From assembly GCA_033398695.1 (NCBI GenBank), contig CM065817.1, forward strand, positions 67,568,001 to 67,632,000: a stretch of 64,000 nucleotides of DNA, given 5' to 3'. The DNA comes from Orobanche coerulescens (lineage: Eukaryota > Streptophyta > Magnoliopsida > Lamiales > Orobanchaceae). This document shows, one piece after another, positions 34,699 through 47,387 of this stretch. The translations under genes were made by a program, and so were the position numbers. Positions within the stretch are counted from its first letter, which is position 1, and each line of letters opens with the position of its first letter. The notes under the pieces are model-generated. The model was not told the DNA's origin. It searched no databases and worked only from the letters and a program-made list of their open reading frames with translations.

Positions 34699-34780
34699 TA
34701 GCGCACGTTAATCTTTTACTGTAGCGTGCGCTAAGTTGTTCCCGATAGCGTGCGCTAGCCAGTAGGCTTAGCGTGCGCTA
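34699..34780 (-). promoter_or_regulatory. second, downstream palindrome group in RE6 LTR
   Basis: Four sites start at 34699, 34722, 34746 and 34769 (23, 24, 23 bp apart). In element direction this is about 690-770 bp downstream of the TATA box, in transcribed R/U5. Repeated at 40799-40880 in the other LTR. Confidence 0.7.
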
Positions 34781-35486
34781 ATAACGTGCAGTTACATGCA
34801 TTTCGGATACCGATCAACATCTGGCGATTATCAAAGACTCTAAGTGATTCTGAATCATGTTCATAGCTATCAAACAACGAAATCCAATATCCTTTAACAT
34901 ATAGGTAATCATCCGACTTTTAATTCAAGTCATATATTCATATTTCATCTTTCTTAATATCAACAACCTAAACACCAAGAACTCATAATCATGCCATGTT
35001 CATCATCATATGAAGGAACCAACAACAACGACATCACAGATCCGAATTGAAGGAAGACATTATCCAACATATCTCTTTGAAGATAACAACTCATTCGAAA
35101 CCATCTAATTCATATCAATATCTTCATATCAACAATAACATTATCATAATCCGGTAATCCAACTCATAATCATACTTATGAACTTGTTTATATGATAATC
35201 ATCAGCTCAAGAACATCATATACAATCCAAAACAAAATCTCAAAGTGAAGAGTAATTACCTTTTTGAAGGAATGGATTGATTTCCAAGGTTGAATCCATT
35301 TACAAGAATCACCAATGATTTCAAGCTTCAAATGTTGTTATGATGATTAACTCCATCTTAATCCAGTGTTTGGAACCTCAAATATATCCCAACTCTCTCT
35401 CTCTCTCTCTCTCTCTCGGTTGAAAGAAGAAAGAATGACGAAATGCTTAATAACACCCTTCTGCCCCTTTTTATAATATTCATTAT

Positions 35487-35993
35487 TAGCGTGCTCTAAC
35501 ATCTCATGTTTAGCGTGCACTACCGCCTTAGCGTGCGCTAACTGACTTTGTTAGCGTGCGCTATCGGGCCTGCAGGCTACCGCCTTGCTTCAGAACTAAC
35601 TTACGTACGTAATGCCCATGCATTAACGTACGTAAATCATCCTGCTTAGCGTACGCAAGTCATTTACCTTAGCGTGCGCTAATACCAGTTGACTTGCTAC
35701 AGTCTACACCTACCACGAAGATGCTCATGACCCCACAAGCCGAAATCAACCAATAAAGCCAAGATTCCCTGTTGACCGATATATAGTTAGCGTGCGCTAA
35801 TCAACATGCATTAGCGTGCGCTAACACTACATTACAACATCCGTTGACTTATCAGAACGTGCGCCGAAAGTGGCCTGGTCCACGCGTAGATTCCTTCTGA
35901 GCTGATCTGCACTAGCGTACGCTAACCTATGAACGTAGCGTGCGCTAATCCTGCACGATAGCGTGCGCTATGCATGAATATCAGCGTGCGCTA
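35487..35993 (-). promoter_or_regulatory. phased CpG palindrome array upstream of RE6 TATA (3' LTR)
   Basis: About 14 sites. The run 35601, 35624, 35647, 35670 and the run 35913, 35936, 35959, 35982 both have exact 23-bp steps. TAGCGTGCGCTA and TTACGTACGTAA types are mixed in one array, so they seem interchangeable. Copy at 41580-42088. Confidence 0.8.
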
Positions 35994-36252
35994 ATAACGC
36001 TATACTTAGCCATTTTCAGCTATCCTTGTCCAACATCTCGACATATCAAATACGAACATACGACATATCAAATATACATTACTCAACACATTATATCCTC
36101 AAATACAATTGTCGACCAAATACGACAATTATACCAATACTGACATCTCAGTCCTTCATTTATTTTTTCCCTACTGTACAGATTCCATGCTGTACAATAT
36201 AACTCGGATAAAATAATATCAAACAACAGTAGTAGAAATTCCGGATATTACA

Positions 36253-38689
36253 TTCTACACCCCTTAAAATAAGTTTCGTCCTCGAAACTTGCAATCTGTC
36301 ATAGAAAACAAACAAACATACTGTTCAACCCAAAAATATCCCAAAACCATCACGACACTGATCAGTCATCATTATTCTGAATAGCCAAAACCGCATACTT
36401 ACAAATACGCAGGTCGACGATCTCCGGAGATACTAGCCAGCGATCTCACTCTACAGTCTCAATACGCTTACGATCACAATTCCCTGATTCTCAACAAAAT
36501 ATATCATCTTCGGATGAAACAATCTGCCCGAATCAAATCCCGTCTGCCTGATTACATAATCAAGTCCCAATTCTGATAAGACTAATAATACACAATACAT
36601 CTGCAAAACAACTGCCCAAAACAATGACACGAATTCCGAATCATCAGCACAAAATCCGAACGCTCAGATGATCACCAACAATGATCAACAATCAACCGAA
36701 TTTATCATCAACATGGTAAACTCCAATATGACCGACCAGAGGTCAAAACACAATCGAGAATATCATCAACGTGATAAACTCCAATATTACCAACGAATGA
36801 TCAACGAAAATCGAGAATACCTTCACACAGTAAACTCCAACACGATCAACACAGTACCACAGAAACAGATATACGAAAAAGCAAAATTCTCAAAACGACA
36901 CACCGATCACATACAGTGGATCTCAATAAACATATCCGACTGGCGAACATACCCCTCGGCATATAAACAACCAATCACAAACTGACGAACATACCCAATC
37001 ATACACGGAGTGGAAACGACCACTCAATATCCAAAACAACCAGTATGGGGTCACCATCCCCAAATCTACGCTTACAAGGAAATCATTCCAGAATCACTAA
37101 GGTAAAATCGCGCTACTACCATACCAATGGAATCACATAGCACATATGTTCCGGTTTCACAAAATCCCAAGTTTCCAAAATAATATTATGTGCATGAATC
37201 TACAACACGCAATATATTTCTCTTATCTGATAACTCAACCGATCATTGCCGGATAATCAAACTAACATACCGAAGTTCGAATTCCTTTTCCATCGTACCA
37301 TCAATATGATATGCACTATGCACTAAATGCGTATGTATATCAATCACATTTTCAAAACCAGTTTGAAATCACAAAGTCTCGTCAAGAATACAAATTTTCG
37401 AAAGTTCTTTCAAAAATTTCAAAACTAAAAACATAAATTTTGGTAAGACCACAAAATCAATTTTCGAAAATTAACTTGGCTCGATGGTGCCAAGTATTCG
37501 ATATCAGCTTCCTTCGAATCCACACGATTTCGAAGTTTTAAAAATGAAAAGTATGCAAATGCTCGACTATATCCATACTCCTGTATACCAATTCGGTTCG
37601 TCACCAATATCCACTGATATTCCATCGGAAAACCACACGATCGAGTTCCAAAATCTCAATATATAAATTCCGACTAAACTCCTTTTCCACACATGACTCG
37701 TATCGTCAACCATTTACCCTTCCTGGATCACCTCAAACATGATATGACAAAACGTTGAAACAAATCAACAAATCAAACACGGCGAAAGACTTCCCGAGAA
37801 ATTCCATTTGAACAAGTAAACCAAAGCCTCGAAAGGCGGACATAACATAGGTAAACGATTGGTAAAGTGTTTTACAAGTCTCGGGAGTTTTAAGAAAACA
37901 GAAAAGCCGTTTGAAACATTAGGGTCTCAGCCCGTAACTCGTTCCGCATCAAGAAGTTTAAAAAGTAGAAAACCCTTTTTCGAACCCAAGTCCTGAGTTA
38001 TAAAACCATTTCAAAATCAATTGGGTCTCGACCCAAAAATCATTTTCCGTAAAACATCCGTAAGACATTCATTTTGAAAAGTATCATTTTCAAATGATCA
38101 AAAGCAATTCATATATCTCAAAATGAATTAACATGTTATATGTTCTTCTCAACCATGCACAATATTTCTCCCAAATGCACAATTGCTCCAAAATCTAACC
38201 AACATACCGATTCTCAAAATTATAACTCCTCAAGGTCATCAATCCCGTCCCAACTCACACCTTATACTATAACATATAATATTCTGAATCTCAAAGCATA
38301 TCAACTACGTAACGACAATAAATCTCAATGCAATTCAACAATCCAAATACTTACAGATCGTGAAGCCGACGATTCCTCGTGATACCGCACATGTCTCGAC
38401 TCAAGAAAATACTCGACACGTATATTTTCAAAACACACGCTTGCCAAATCGGTTCGACTCAAGAACACAATACATCTCATTCCGTAGAATCTCATTAACA
38501 CCATTTGGAAAGTTATAACAAGCCCAAGATTTATACTCGCAAATCCGATAACGCACAAGCCCGAGTGTACAAAGAAAGACTCACGGCTCTAATATTTGTC
38601 AATCGACAACTCGAATGACGCAACAAAAACACGACCCAACTCGACCCAAATGCCTAGGTTTTCTCAACCTAAGCTCCGATACCATATTC
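36253..38689 (-). other. RE6 internal region, non-coding, with primer site and polypurine tract
   Basis: No gag or pol motif in any frame. The small ORFs on both strands (such as 36668-36985) are not conserved families I know. Contains the primer site (38673-38684, TGGTATCGGAGC on the minus strand), the tract next to 36252, and short degenerate repeats of ATCAACG and TAAACTCCAA at 36670-36850. It must depend on proteins from another element, and the same primer variant in RE4/RE10 makes that family a candidate partner (inference). Confidence 0.8.
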
Positions 38690-41600
38690 TGTAACACCCC
38701 TAGATTTAACCGGAAATATTACAGCGCCGTGGGCCCCAAGATGGAACCCACAAGGCTAAAAGAAATTTTCGCAAACATTTACAAATGCCCAAGAGGCTAA
38801 CGACAGTATTATCTATTGAAAATAATTAAAGATTTATAAAACTCATTTATCAAACTGTCGTAAAAACTCATTTGAAATCGCAAGGCCAAACTGCCGACAT
38901 TCAAAAGTTTAGAAAACGATTTCCAAAGTAACCTCAGTTACCAGATATCAAAAGAGCATTTCAAAATACTCACGCAGCGGAAAAAGACCAACCATAAAGA
39001 TACTCTAGCAGCGGACAACGAGAACCAAACAAGAAACTCAAAGCACACAACATGTCCTAGCCAGTATCCTCCGAAGCTCATCTCTTCACGTCCGATAAAA
39101 TCTCGATAATCCTAGAACCTAAAAATAATTCCCACTACGGGGTCAGCCATAACGTCCAACAATGATATCAATCACATCACATCAATAATACATACCAATG
39201 AGAATACAGAATAAGAATACGACCAACGTAATCTTATCACCATAACTTTGCTTACTCAAGTAATTCTCATCAGAGTAACCATTATCACATTACACATCCT
39301 ATACTCGATTTACCAATAAACTCGAACATAATATAAGTACTGTACCTCAAACATTACTCAAGGTTCTCAAACTATCATAACCAACTCACGATACGGAAAT
39401 ATACCATTTCTGACCAATACGATCCATCGAATAACATCATCAAATCCCAAGACGATAACCGATCGTCCATCAAGACGAATACCAAAGGAAATACGGAACA
39501 TACCTCGAGATATGAAGTGCCACGACAATCATACACCGATCCGAGATCGATCAATGCAATACGGACAGTTCCTAACACAAGACCTACAAATGCATACTCA
39601 TATGACCTCGTCAATATGATCACAACAATAACAATCATGTATACTCAATGGAAATCCGACGATCCAGCTTCTCAAGATAGATCCCTTTGTTGATCCTATC
39701 AGATCAACATAAGGTGGATAACTAACAATGCACATGTGAACAACAACACATGATAAAATCAATGATGCGAATTTACAAGATTCCATCAACACAATACTGG
39801 TAATCCAACGATCCAGCGCCCTCAGCATAGATCCCCATGATGATCCCGTCGAACCAACGCATGGTGGAAAACCTGTCCAACGATCCAGCGCCCTCAGCAT
39901 AGATCCCCATGATGATCCCGTCGAACCAACGCATGGTGGACATCCGATCCAGCGCCCTCAGCATAGATCCTCATAATCCCATCGGATTAATTACACAACA
40001 TGAACAACACAATACGCATACACATATGCAATTCAACACGTTCATCAACATGAACAACATAACATGCACGACAACATGACAATTTACTAGGACGACTCCA
40101 TGTTCAACAACATGAAAGAAAATGTACGAGACCAAAATAAATAACACTAAACCATAATCAATATGGAATACCGCCCGAGTCCTTCGGGAGCAACCTCGAT
40201 GTCCAATCATCACCGACGATTATCCGCAATGCTCGACGATCCAAACGTATCATGAACCATAAATATTCGAATCCTAGTCTTTATCAATATGTAACCTCGA
40301 TACTCGAACATACTAATAAGCGAGATAAATCATATACATTATGATTTACCCCCGTAATCGAAAGAACGATATGCGATCCGAATACCCAGAGTTCACAATA
40401 ATAATCATCGCTATATGCATTATAGACGAAATGAAACTGAAACCATTCATTAAACATTATAACTGAGCAAGTAATAACTTGCCTCGATACCGATACGACG
40501 ATGATGAGGTCGTTACCAATTCCATTGTCATCATCTACAAGTTCCTCGGTCCCGACCAAAGCAATTCACGAACATCCTCGAACACGACCGCAGCATACGG
40601 TTATAGACACCGATCAATAAACTTGACCTAGTACAATAATCGATTAAACAACAATCCGATAATAATCAACAACCGCTAAAACCACTTCACAAACCCAATA
40701 GCTCAACAATATCTTAGTTAACCACAAGTCTGATCAAACCAACTAAAACGATCACGAATTCATAACCGAAACAGAATATATTACCCTGCCTGTTGACTTA
40801 GCGCACGTTAATCTTTTACTGTAGCGTGCGCTAAGTTGTTCCCGATAGCGTGCGCTAGCCAGTAGGCTTAGCGTGCGCTAATAACGTGCAGTTACATGCA
40901 TTTCGGATACCGATCAACATCTCGAGATTATCAAAGACTCTAAGTGATTCTGAATCATGTTCATAGCTATCAAACAACGAAATCCAATATCCTTTAACAT
41001 ATAGGTAATCATCCGACTTTTAATTCAAGTCATATATTCATATTTCATCTTTCTTAATATCAACAACCTAAACACCAAGAACTCATAATCATGCCATGTT
41101 CATCATCATATGAAGGAACCAACAACAACGACATCACAGATCCGAATTGAAGGAAGACATTATCCAACATATCTCTTTGAAGATAACAACTCATTCGAAA
41201 CCATCTAATTCATATCAATATCTTCATATCAACAATAACATTATCATAATCCGGTAATCCAACTCATAATCATACTTATGAACTTGTTTATATGATAATC
41301 ATCACCAAGAACATCATATACAATCCAAAACGAAATCTCAAAGTGAAGATTAATTACCCTTTTGAAGGAATGGATTGATTTCCAAGGTTGAATCCATTTA
41401 CAAGAATCACCAATGATTTCAAGCTTCAAATGTTGTTATGGATGATTAACTCCATCTTAATCCAGTGTTTGGAACCTCAAATATATCCCAACTCTCTCTC
41501 TCTCTCTCTCGACTGAAAGAAGAAAGAATGACGAAATGCTTAATAACACCCTTCTGCCCCTTTTTATAATATTCATTATTAGCGTGCGCTAACATCTCAT

Positions 41601-42347
41601 GTTTAGCGTGCGCTACCGCCTTAGCGTGCGCTAACTGACTTTGTTAGCGTGCGCTATCGAAGCCCAGAGGCTACTGTCTTTCTTCGTAAACTAACTTACG
41701 TACGTAATGCCCATGCATTAACGTACGTAAATCATCCTGCTTAGCGTACGCAAGTCATTTACCTTAGCGTGCGCTAATACCAGTTGACTTGCTACAGTCT
41801 ACACCTACCACAAAGATGCTCATGACCCCACAAGCCGAAATCAACCAATAAAGCCAAGATTCCCTGTTGACCGATATATAGTTAGCGTGCGCTCATCAAC
41901 ATGCATTAGCGTGCGCTAACACTACATTACAACATCCGTTGACTTATCAGAACGTGCGCCGAAAGTGGCCTGGTCCACGCGTAGATTCCTTCTGAGCTGA
42001 TCTGCACTAGCGTACGCTAACCTATGAACATAGCGTGCGCTAATCCTGCACGATAGCGTGCGCTATGCATGAATATCAGCGTGCGCTAATAACGCTATAC
42101 TTAGCCATTTTCAGCTATCCTTGTCCAACATCTCGACATATCAAATACGAACATACGACATATCAAATATACATTACTCAACACATTATATCCTCAAATA
42201 CAATTGTCGACCAAATACGACAATTATACCAATACTGACATCTCAGTCCTTCATTTATTTTATCTCTACTGTACAGATTCCATGCTGTACAATATAACTC
42301 GGATAAAATAATATCAAACAACAGTAGTAGAAATTCTGGATATTACA
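38690..42347 (-). repeat. RE6 5' LTR (3658 bp)
   Basis: Near-identical direct repeat of 32582-36252, with TATA box at 41561-41568 (minus), a shorter (CT)n run at about 41490-41510, and palindrome arrays at 40799-40880 and 41580-42088. A small patch near 39090-39145 differs more than the rest from its partner. Confidence 0.92.
41580..42088 (-). promoter_or_regulatory. phased CpG palindrome array upstream of RE6 TATA (5' LTR)
   Basis: Same sites as 35487-35993. The first sites are less decayed here (TAGCGTGCGCTA at 41580, against TAGCGTGCTCTA in the 3' LTR). Confidence 0.78.
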
Positions 42348-42352
42348 TATTT

Positions 42353-43256
42353 GCCCTCATCAACTTTTCCCTCAATTTGCCTATGTACTGGTCCACCTTG
42401 TGGGTTTCTTTGATTATATCTTGAAGTGCAGGTTTCAATATGAGTGTTGATAACGATTACACATCTTCCTTTTGTGCACAATTTCCAATTCTAATTTTTG
42501 CAAGTCCAATAATAGTGGTTTATACGTGATTAGAAAGGAAGACATAGACTTTTTACTTAGTGCATCTGCAACCACATTTGCCTTGCCAGGATGATAGTTG
42601 ATATCACAATCATAGTCTTTCATCAGTTCTAACCATCTCCATTGTCACATGTTCATCTCTTTCTGTGTGAAAAAGTTCTTAAAACTTTTGTGATCTGTAT
42701 AGATTTTGCACTTTTCACCATATAGGTAATGCCTCCAAATTTTTAGTGCAAAGACAACAACAGCGAGTTCTAGATCATGTGTTGGATAATTCTTTTCATA
42801 CTATTTTAACTGCCTGGAGGCATAGGCTATTACCTTCCCATGTTGCATCAATACAACACCCAAACCATTTTTAGAAGCATTAGGGTAAAGTACAAAGCCA
42901 CATGTTCCCATAGGAGTGGCAAGGACAGGAGCTGTAGTTAATATACACTTCAGTTCCTGAAAACTCCCTTCGCAAGCACAAATCCAAACAAACATTGTAT
43001 TCTTCCTTGTTAACAATGTCAATGGGGTTGCAATCTTTGAGATGCCTTATACAAACCGTCGGCAGTAGCCGGCTAGTCTTAAAAAACTTCGAACCTATGA
43101 TACATTCGTTGGTGTTGGCCAGTTACTCACTGCCTCTACCTTGTTTAGATCAACTGAAATGCTATCCTTGGATACCACATGCCCTAAAAATACCACTTAT
43201 TCTATCTAGAATTCTCATTTCTTGAATTTAGCATACAACTGTTTTTATTTTAGAAT
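42353..43256 (-). pseudogene. RE5 RNase H and RT C-terminus, broken
   Basis: 42801-43022 gives the start of RNase H (ATPMGTCGFVLYPNASKNGL, GKVIAYASRQLK, with Asn where Asp is expected in YPNAS). 42435-42623 gives its end ([17 protein letters not shown]). 43023-43256 corresponds to the RT thumb in other frames. RNase H would remove the RNA strand during reverse transcription. Several stops and frame changes make it inactive. Confidence 0.85.
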
Positions 43257-44405
43257 TTAAACCACATATCTGAGGTGTTCTTTATGCTCATCTCTATCAT
43301 GTGAATAGATAAGGATATCATCGATAAACACCACCACATATTTATCAAGGAACTCTTTGAATACCCGGTTCATTAGATTCATAAATGCTTCCTGAGCATT
43401 TGTCAAACTAAAAGGCATCACTAAAAATTCATAGTGACCATATCGCATTCTAAATGCTGTCTTTTGGACATCTTCCTCTTTGACCTTCAATTGATGATAT
43501 CCGGAACGTAATTCAATCTTTGAGAATACTGATGCTCCTTGCAACTGATCAAATAAATCATCTATCCTTGGAAGAGGATATTTGTTCTTGATGGTCACCT
43601 TATTCAGTTCTCTATAGTCAATGCATAATCTCAATGAGCCATCTTTCTTTTTCACAAATAAGGCAGGCGCTCCCCAAGGTGAACAACTTGGATGGATGAA
43701 TCCCTTATCAAGTAATTCTTGTAGCTGAACATTTAATTCTTTCAATTCTGTTGGTGCCATTCTGTACGAGGCTTTAGAAATAGGGGTAGTCCCTGGCATA
43801 ACATCGATTGCAAACTCAATTTCCCGATATGGCGGCAACCCTGGTAGATCATCTGGAAACACCTGAGGAAATTCTCTAACCACATCTACATCTTCAGGCT
43901 TTAATTTCATTTCAAGGGAAGTGTACAAAACATTATCCAAATAGCCAGTACACCCCTTATTTAACATCTTCCTAGCTTTCAATGCAGTTATAATTGGCAA
44001 AGAGCAGGAATATGAATTACCTCTAAAAATAAACCATCCCCCATTTACTAATTGAATGGCCATAGTCTTCTTATTACAATCAACATTTGCACAATATTTA
44101 GTTAGCCAGTCCATACCAAGGATAACATCAAAATTAGATATTGGTAGGACAACAAGGTCGACATAGAGTATCCTTCCACCAAATCGAACTGTACAAGCCC
44201 TCAACATTTTGTTAGGATCCATATTTTCTCCAAATGGAGCAGCCACATTATAACCAACCTTCAGTAGTTCTAGTTTAATGCTAGATTTTCTCATAAATGC
44301 ACATGATGCAAATGAATGTGTGGATCGTGGGTCTATCAATGTAAGTGTAGGAATTCCTGAGATCAGAATGGTACCTGAGACTACAGAAGCATCTGCATCA
44401 GCTTG
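43257..44405 (-). pseudogene. RE5 protease and reverse transcriptase, long open part
   Basis: 360 codons from the internal Met at 44339, open further upstream to about 44405. The protease active site reads [12 protein letters not shown], where this subgroup usually has DPG or DTG, so Gly is replaced by Arg. ILGMDWL follows. RT motifs: [73 protein letters not shown] and the catalytic [10 protein letters not shown]. The frame ends after EHLRYVV. RT is the best conserved part of RE5, but the protease change and flanking breaks argue against function. Confidence 0.9.
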
Positions 44406-44444
44406 TTCTCATGTCATTCCAAACACTCTTCCTTGAACCTTTTT

Positions 44445-45374
44445 CTATGGGTTTAGGCAATCTCTCGCCATATGCCCGGGCTTCTTGCACCTGAAACAAT
44501 TATTTGACACGACAAAACATTCTCCAAAGTAATTTTTCCCATATTTAGTACACTTAGGCTTCTCAGTTGTATTTGGAGCATGTGTCACTATAGGATGCTT
44601 TTGATTGACTTTGCTTAGTTTTTGCTCCGGTTTCTTCAAATCTGCTGAATTTTTTGGAGCAAATGCTTGTCTCTTCTGCTCATAAGACCTTTGTATCTCC
44701 TTTTCGTCAGATTCTGCAAGTAGCGTTTTATCAAAAATTTCTCTGAACTCAGTTAATGTATACATCCTCACATCTCTTCTAATTTCAGGTCGGAGGCCTC
44801 TTAGGAAATGATCCATCTTCTCAGCATTATCCCTAGCAATATAGGGAACATACCTGCAGCCTTCTTCAAACTTCCAGATATATTCACAAACAGACATATC
44901 CCTTTGCTTCAGGTCCAAAAACTCTTTGACCTTGAGAGACGGTGCATCCCTGGTGCAGTATTTATCATAGAATATTAATTTAAATCTCTCCCACATCAGC
45001 TCTTCCATGTTGACTGCAAGTTTGGCTTCTTCCCACCAAGTTTTGGTGTCTTTTTTGAGTTGAAAGACCGCACAAAGTATCTTCTCAGCATCTTCGATGT
45101 GTATGTAATTAAAGATAACATGAACTGATTTTACCCATTCCTCTGCAACCATAGGATTAGACCCACCATGAAGATCAGGAGGTTCTATTTTCCTAAATTT
45201 CTCATACACTGCTGGTCCATTATTGTTTCCTCGTGGAGGTTGCTGGTTTTGTTCCTCGTTTATTTATTGCATATTCAACAATTGTTGCATATGTTCACCA
45301 TACATTCTATTGGAGGTTGTCGGTTTTATTCCTCGTTTCTTTGGATCATCGCTTGTCTTCTTTCTGGGTGCCAT
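44445..45374 (-). pseudogene. RE5 gag
   Basis: The start is the ATG read from 45374 (MAPRKKTSDDPKKRGIKP). An in-frame stop after LNMQ (about 45266) separates this head from the 254-codon open part 44445-45209. That part holds the gag domain ([63 protein letters not shown]) and one CCHC knuckle [14 protein letters not shown] near its end. It is not functional as a whole. Confidence 0.9.
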
Positions 45375-45557
45375 CACTTCCTCTGTACTGCCCAATCTCA
45401 CCCATTCATAAGCTAATAATGAACATACAATGATGATAATACAACTAATAGATTGTAATCTATTAAACATAATACACAACAAATAAAAGTTGACCATATC
45501 CCTAAGTCGAGAATGTCCATATGCCATCTTCTGTCTGCAGGAAAGATTTAAACTTTC

Positions 45558-45569
45558 GCTCTGATACCA
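45558..45569 (-). other. RE5 primer-binding site
   Basis: The minus strand reads TGGTATCAGAGC, an exact match to the plant initiator-Met complement, four bases from the LTR end at 45574. Confidence 0.9.
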
Positions 45570-45573
45570 TAAC

Positions 45574-46049
45574 TGTAACACCCCCTAACCTAGTAGCTGA
45601 GCCGCAAAGGGTTCTGTGCTACCAAGTTGGGGAGTATCACTCTTTTATACTTTGAAAACCATAATTTTAAATTTGGTAAAAGCAAGACCTCGGAAAAATA
45701 ACGCAAACTGGTATTCTTTGTTCAAAACATTATATAATCTTATGTTTAATATATAACCAAAACCATAACAGAGCGGTCTTATTTAAAACAAAATATAATC
45801 TCCCAACATAGGGGCAAAATAGTTGGGGAACATGGCATATGGACAAGTCTCCGACTGGCGGCATAGAAGAAGTATAGTCAACCCCTAAACATGAGCATTA
45901 TCACCTCTATCATAAGACTCTAGTGAGCTAATGGCTCAGTAAGATGAAACTTCTGTAATAGCAAAGTATCACATATCACTTTCATCAATGAATAAGTACT
46001 TTATATTATATAGTCATGTTCTAGTAAAATCATTTCATCGGATAACCTT
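45574..46049 (-). repeat. RE5 5' LTR, inner 476 bp
   Basis: Begins TGTAACACCCCC on the plus strand and is cut by RE7 at 46050. ACCTT (46045-46049) would be RE7's target copy. The promoter part of this LTR is not in the window, so its palindrome status is unknown. Confidence 0.85.
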
Positions 46050-47368
46050 TGTAACACCCCAATTCTCATATGGGTTATTACACGTCGTAGAACCTTCACC
46101 AAGGTCTACCAGTCTAGGACATTCATACAATTTGTAATAAACTCATGACGACAACATGCATATTATAAATAAGGCCGTGCACGGACAAAACATTTGGTTT
46201 AAACGAAGGAAAACATAATGTAAAGTGAATCTATTGCGCACGCAGGGGCCTTCAACAATATCTTAAAAACACAATTACGCTTACTTGACTAACTCCAACA
46301 ATCAACATAGACATAACAAAATAAACAACACTGACTCGAGCCTCATCATCATGCTTGACCATCCTTTACATGTGCTTCCCGTGCCGGCTCCTCAGTCCGC
46401 CAATACCTAAAATGCATAAAACGCATTTCCCCCATTTAAGGGGTTAGCATTCGAATAGCTAGTGAAAGTACACATTTACACAATATTATATACGAATAAA
46501 ATCCAACATGATTATCACATTTGAAAACAATTAAGAAAACAATATTCCAGAATACCATATTTTCATCAAGACATGATCACCAAGAAAATCATAACATCAC
46601 AATTCACTATCACAAAAACCACACTTGATAACCCGTGGCCGTACCCCTTAGTATCGACCCCCAGAGGCCCCGTCGGACCGTCCCTAGGTGGGAAACCACT
46701 TCCATGGCTGTACCCCTTAGTATCGGCCCCCGGATGTTTCGTCGAACTGTCCCTAGGTGGAAAAACAACAACGACACACCCACACATTCGTAACGAATTA
46801 TCATCTGTGTCGAAATTACATTCTATATAACATAATGTAACATATTTGGTTATTATGACATGAATAAACGATGAACGGAGAGGGTTTCGACCCAAGCTCA
46901 CTCCAACATTTCGATCCTAGCACACATGGTATTCAATCAACCACAACACTACTGAATATAAAGAATCATCCTAAATTCTACCCTTAGGAACGATATGTCG
47001 GACACTACGAGGGCGCAATCGATCATAATTGACCAATGATGCAATCACGAAATTTCAATCCACAAAACAATATGGAAAACCAAATATTACGAGCATACTA
47101 TCATGATCTAACAATAATCTAGGCTAATTCAATTCAGAATTATGAAATCATCCTCAAACCCCCAACATCCCCAAAACTAGGGTTCTACGAAGAATACCTT
47201 GATCTGGACGATGAAATGTGATTGGCTGCTGTTAAATCCATACTAGAGACTCCAAATTATGAATGGGTGATGATGTCTGGTCAGAATCTACACAACTCGT
47301 TCTACAATCACCGAAAATTGCCAAGGAAGGAAAAGATAGGAAAATGACGAATTTAACTGCTGCTGTCC

Positions 47369-47376
47369 TATATATA
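47369..47376 (-). promoter_or_regulatory. RE7 LTR TATA box
   Basis: The minus strand reads TATATATAGGACAGC, just downstream of the palindrome array. The GGACAG following it also occurs in RE4. Confidence 0.6.
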
Positions 47377-47387
47377 CTGGCAATGAT

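Larger units (their letters stand above)
32582..36252 (-). repeat. RE6 3' LTR (3671 bp)
   Basis: Plus-strand ends TGTAACACCC and GGATATTACA. TATA box TATAAAAA (minus) at 35468-35475, a (CT)n run at 35393-35417, a tandem block of about 67-bp units with GATGATCCCGTCGAACC at about 33703-33895, and two palindrome arrays. The ORFs in it lack support. Confidence 0.92.
32582..42347 (-). mobile_element. RE6: large non-coding LTR element (LARD-like), 9766 bp
   Basis: Two direct LTRs of 3671 bp (32582-36252) and 3658 bp (38690-42347) flank 2437 bp without coding potential. A Met-type primer site (38673-38684, minus) and a polypurine tract at 36253-36270 (minus) give its direction. Target duplication TATTC (32577-32581) / TATTT (42348-42352), 4 of 5 bases equal, lies in the RE5 pol linker, whose reading continues across it. 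Long stretches of the two LTRs are identical by eye (for example 34400-34800 against 40470-40900), so it is comparatively young. Confidence 0.93.
32041..46049 (-). mobile_element. RE5: Ty3/gypsy gag-pol element split by RE4 and RE6
   Basis: In element order (right to left): 5' LTR start 45574-46049 (then RE7), primer site 45558-45569, gag, protease, RT, RNase H, [RE6], integrase to 32041, [RE4]. Protein similarity and Met primer place it among chromovirus-like elements. It is the oldest layer of this nest because RE4, RE6 and RE7 all interrupt it. The integrase end, any chromodomain and the 3' LTR are missing. Confidence 0.9.

Noticed and set aside
36668..36985. ORF in the RE6 interior as a possible gag
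   Set aside because: Asn/Gln-rich repetitive text with no gag motif, on the strand opposite to the element.
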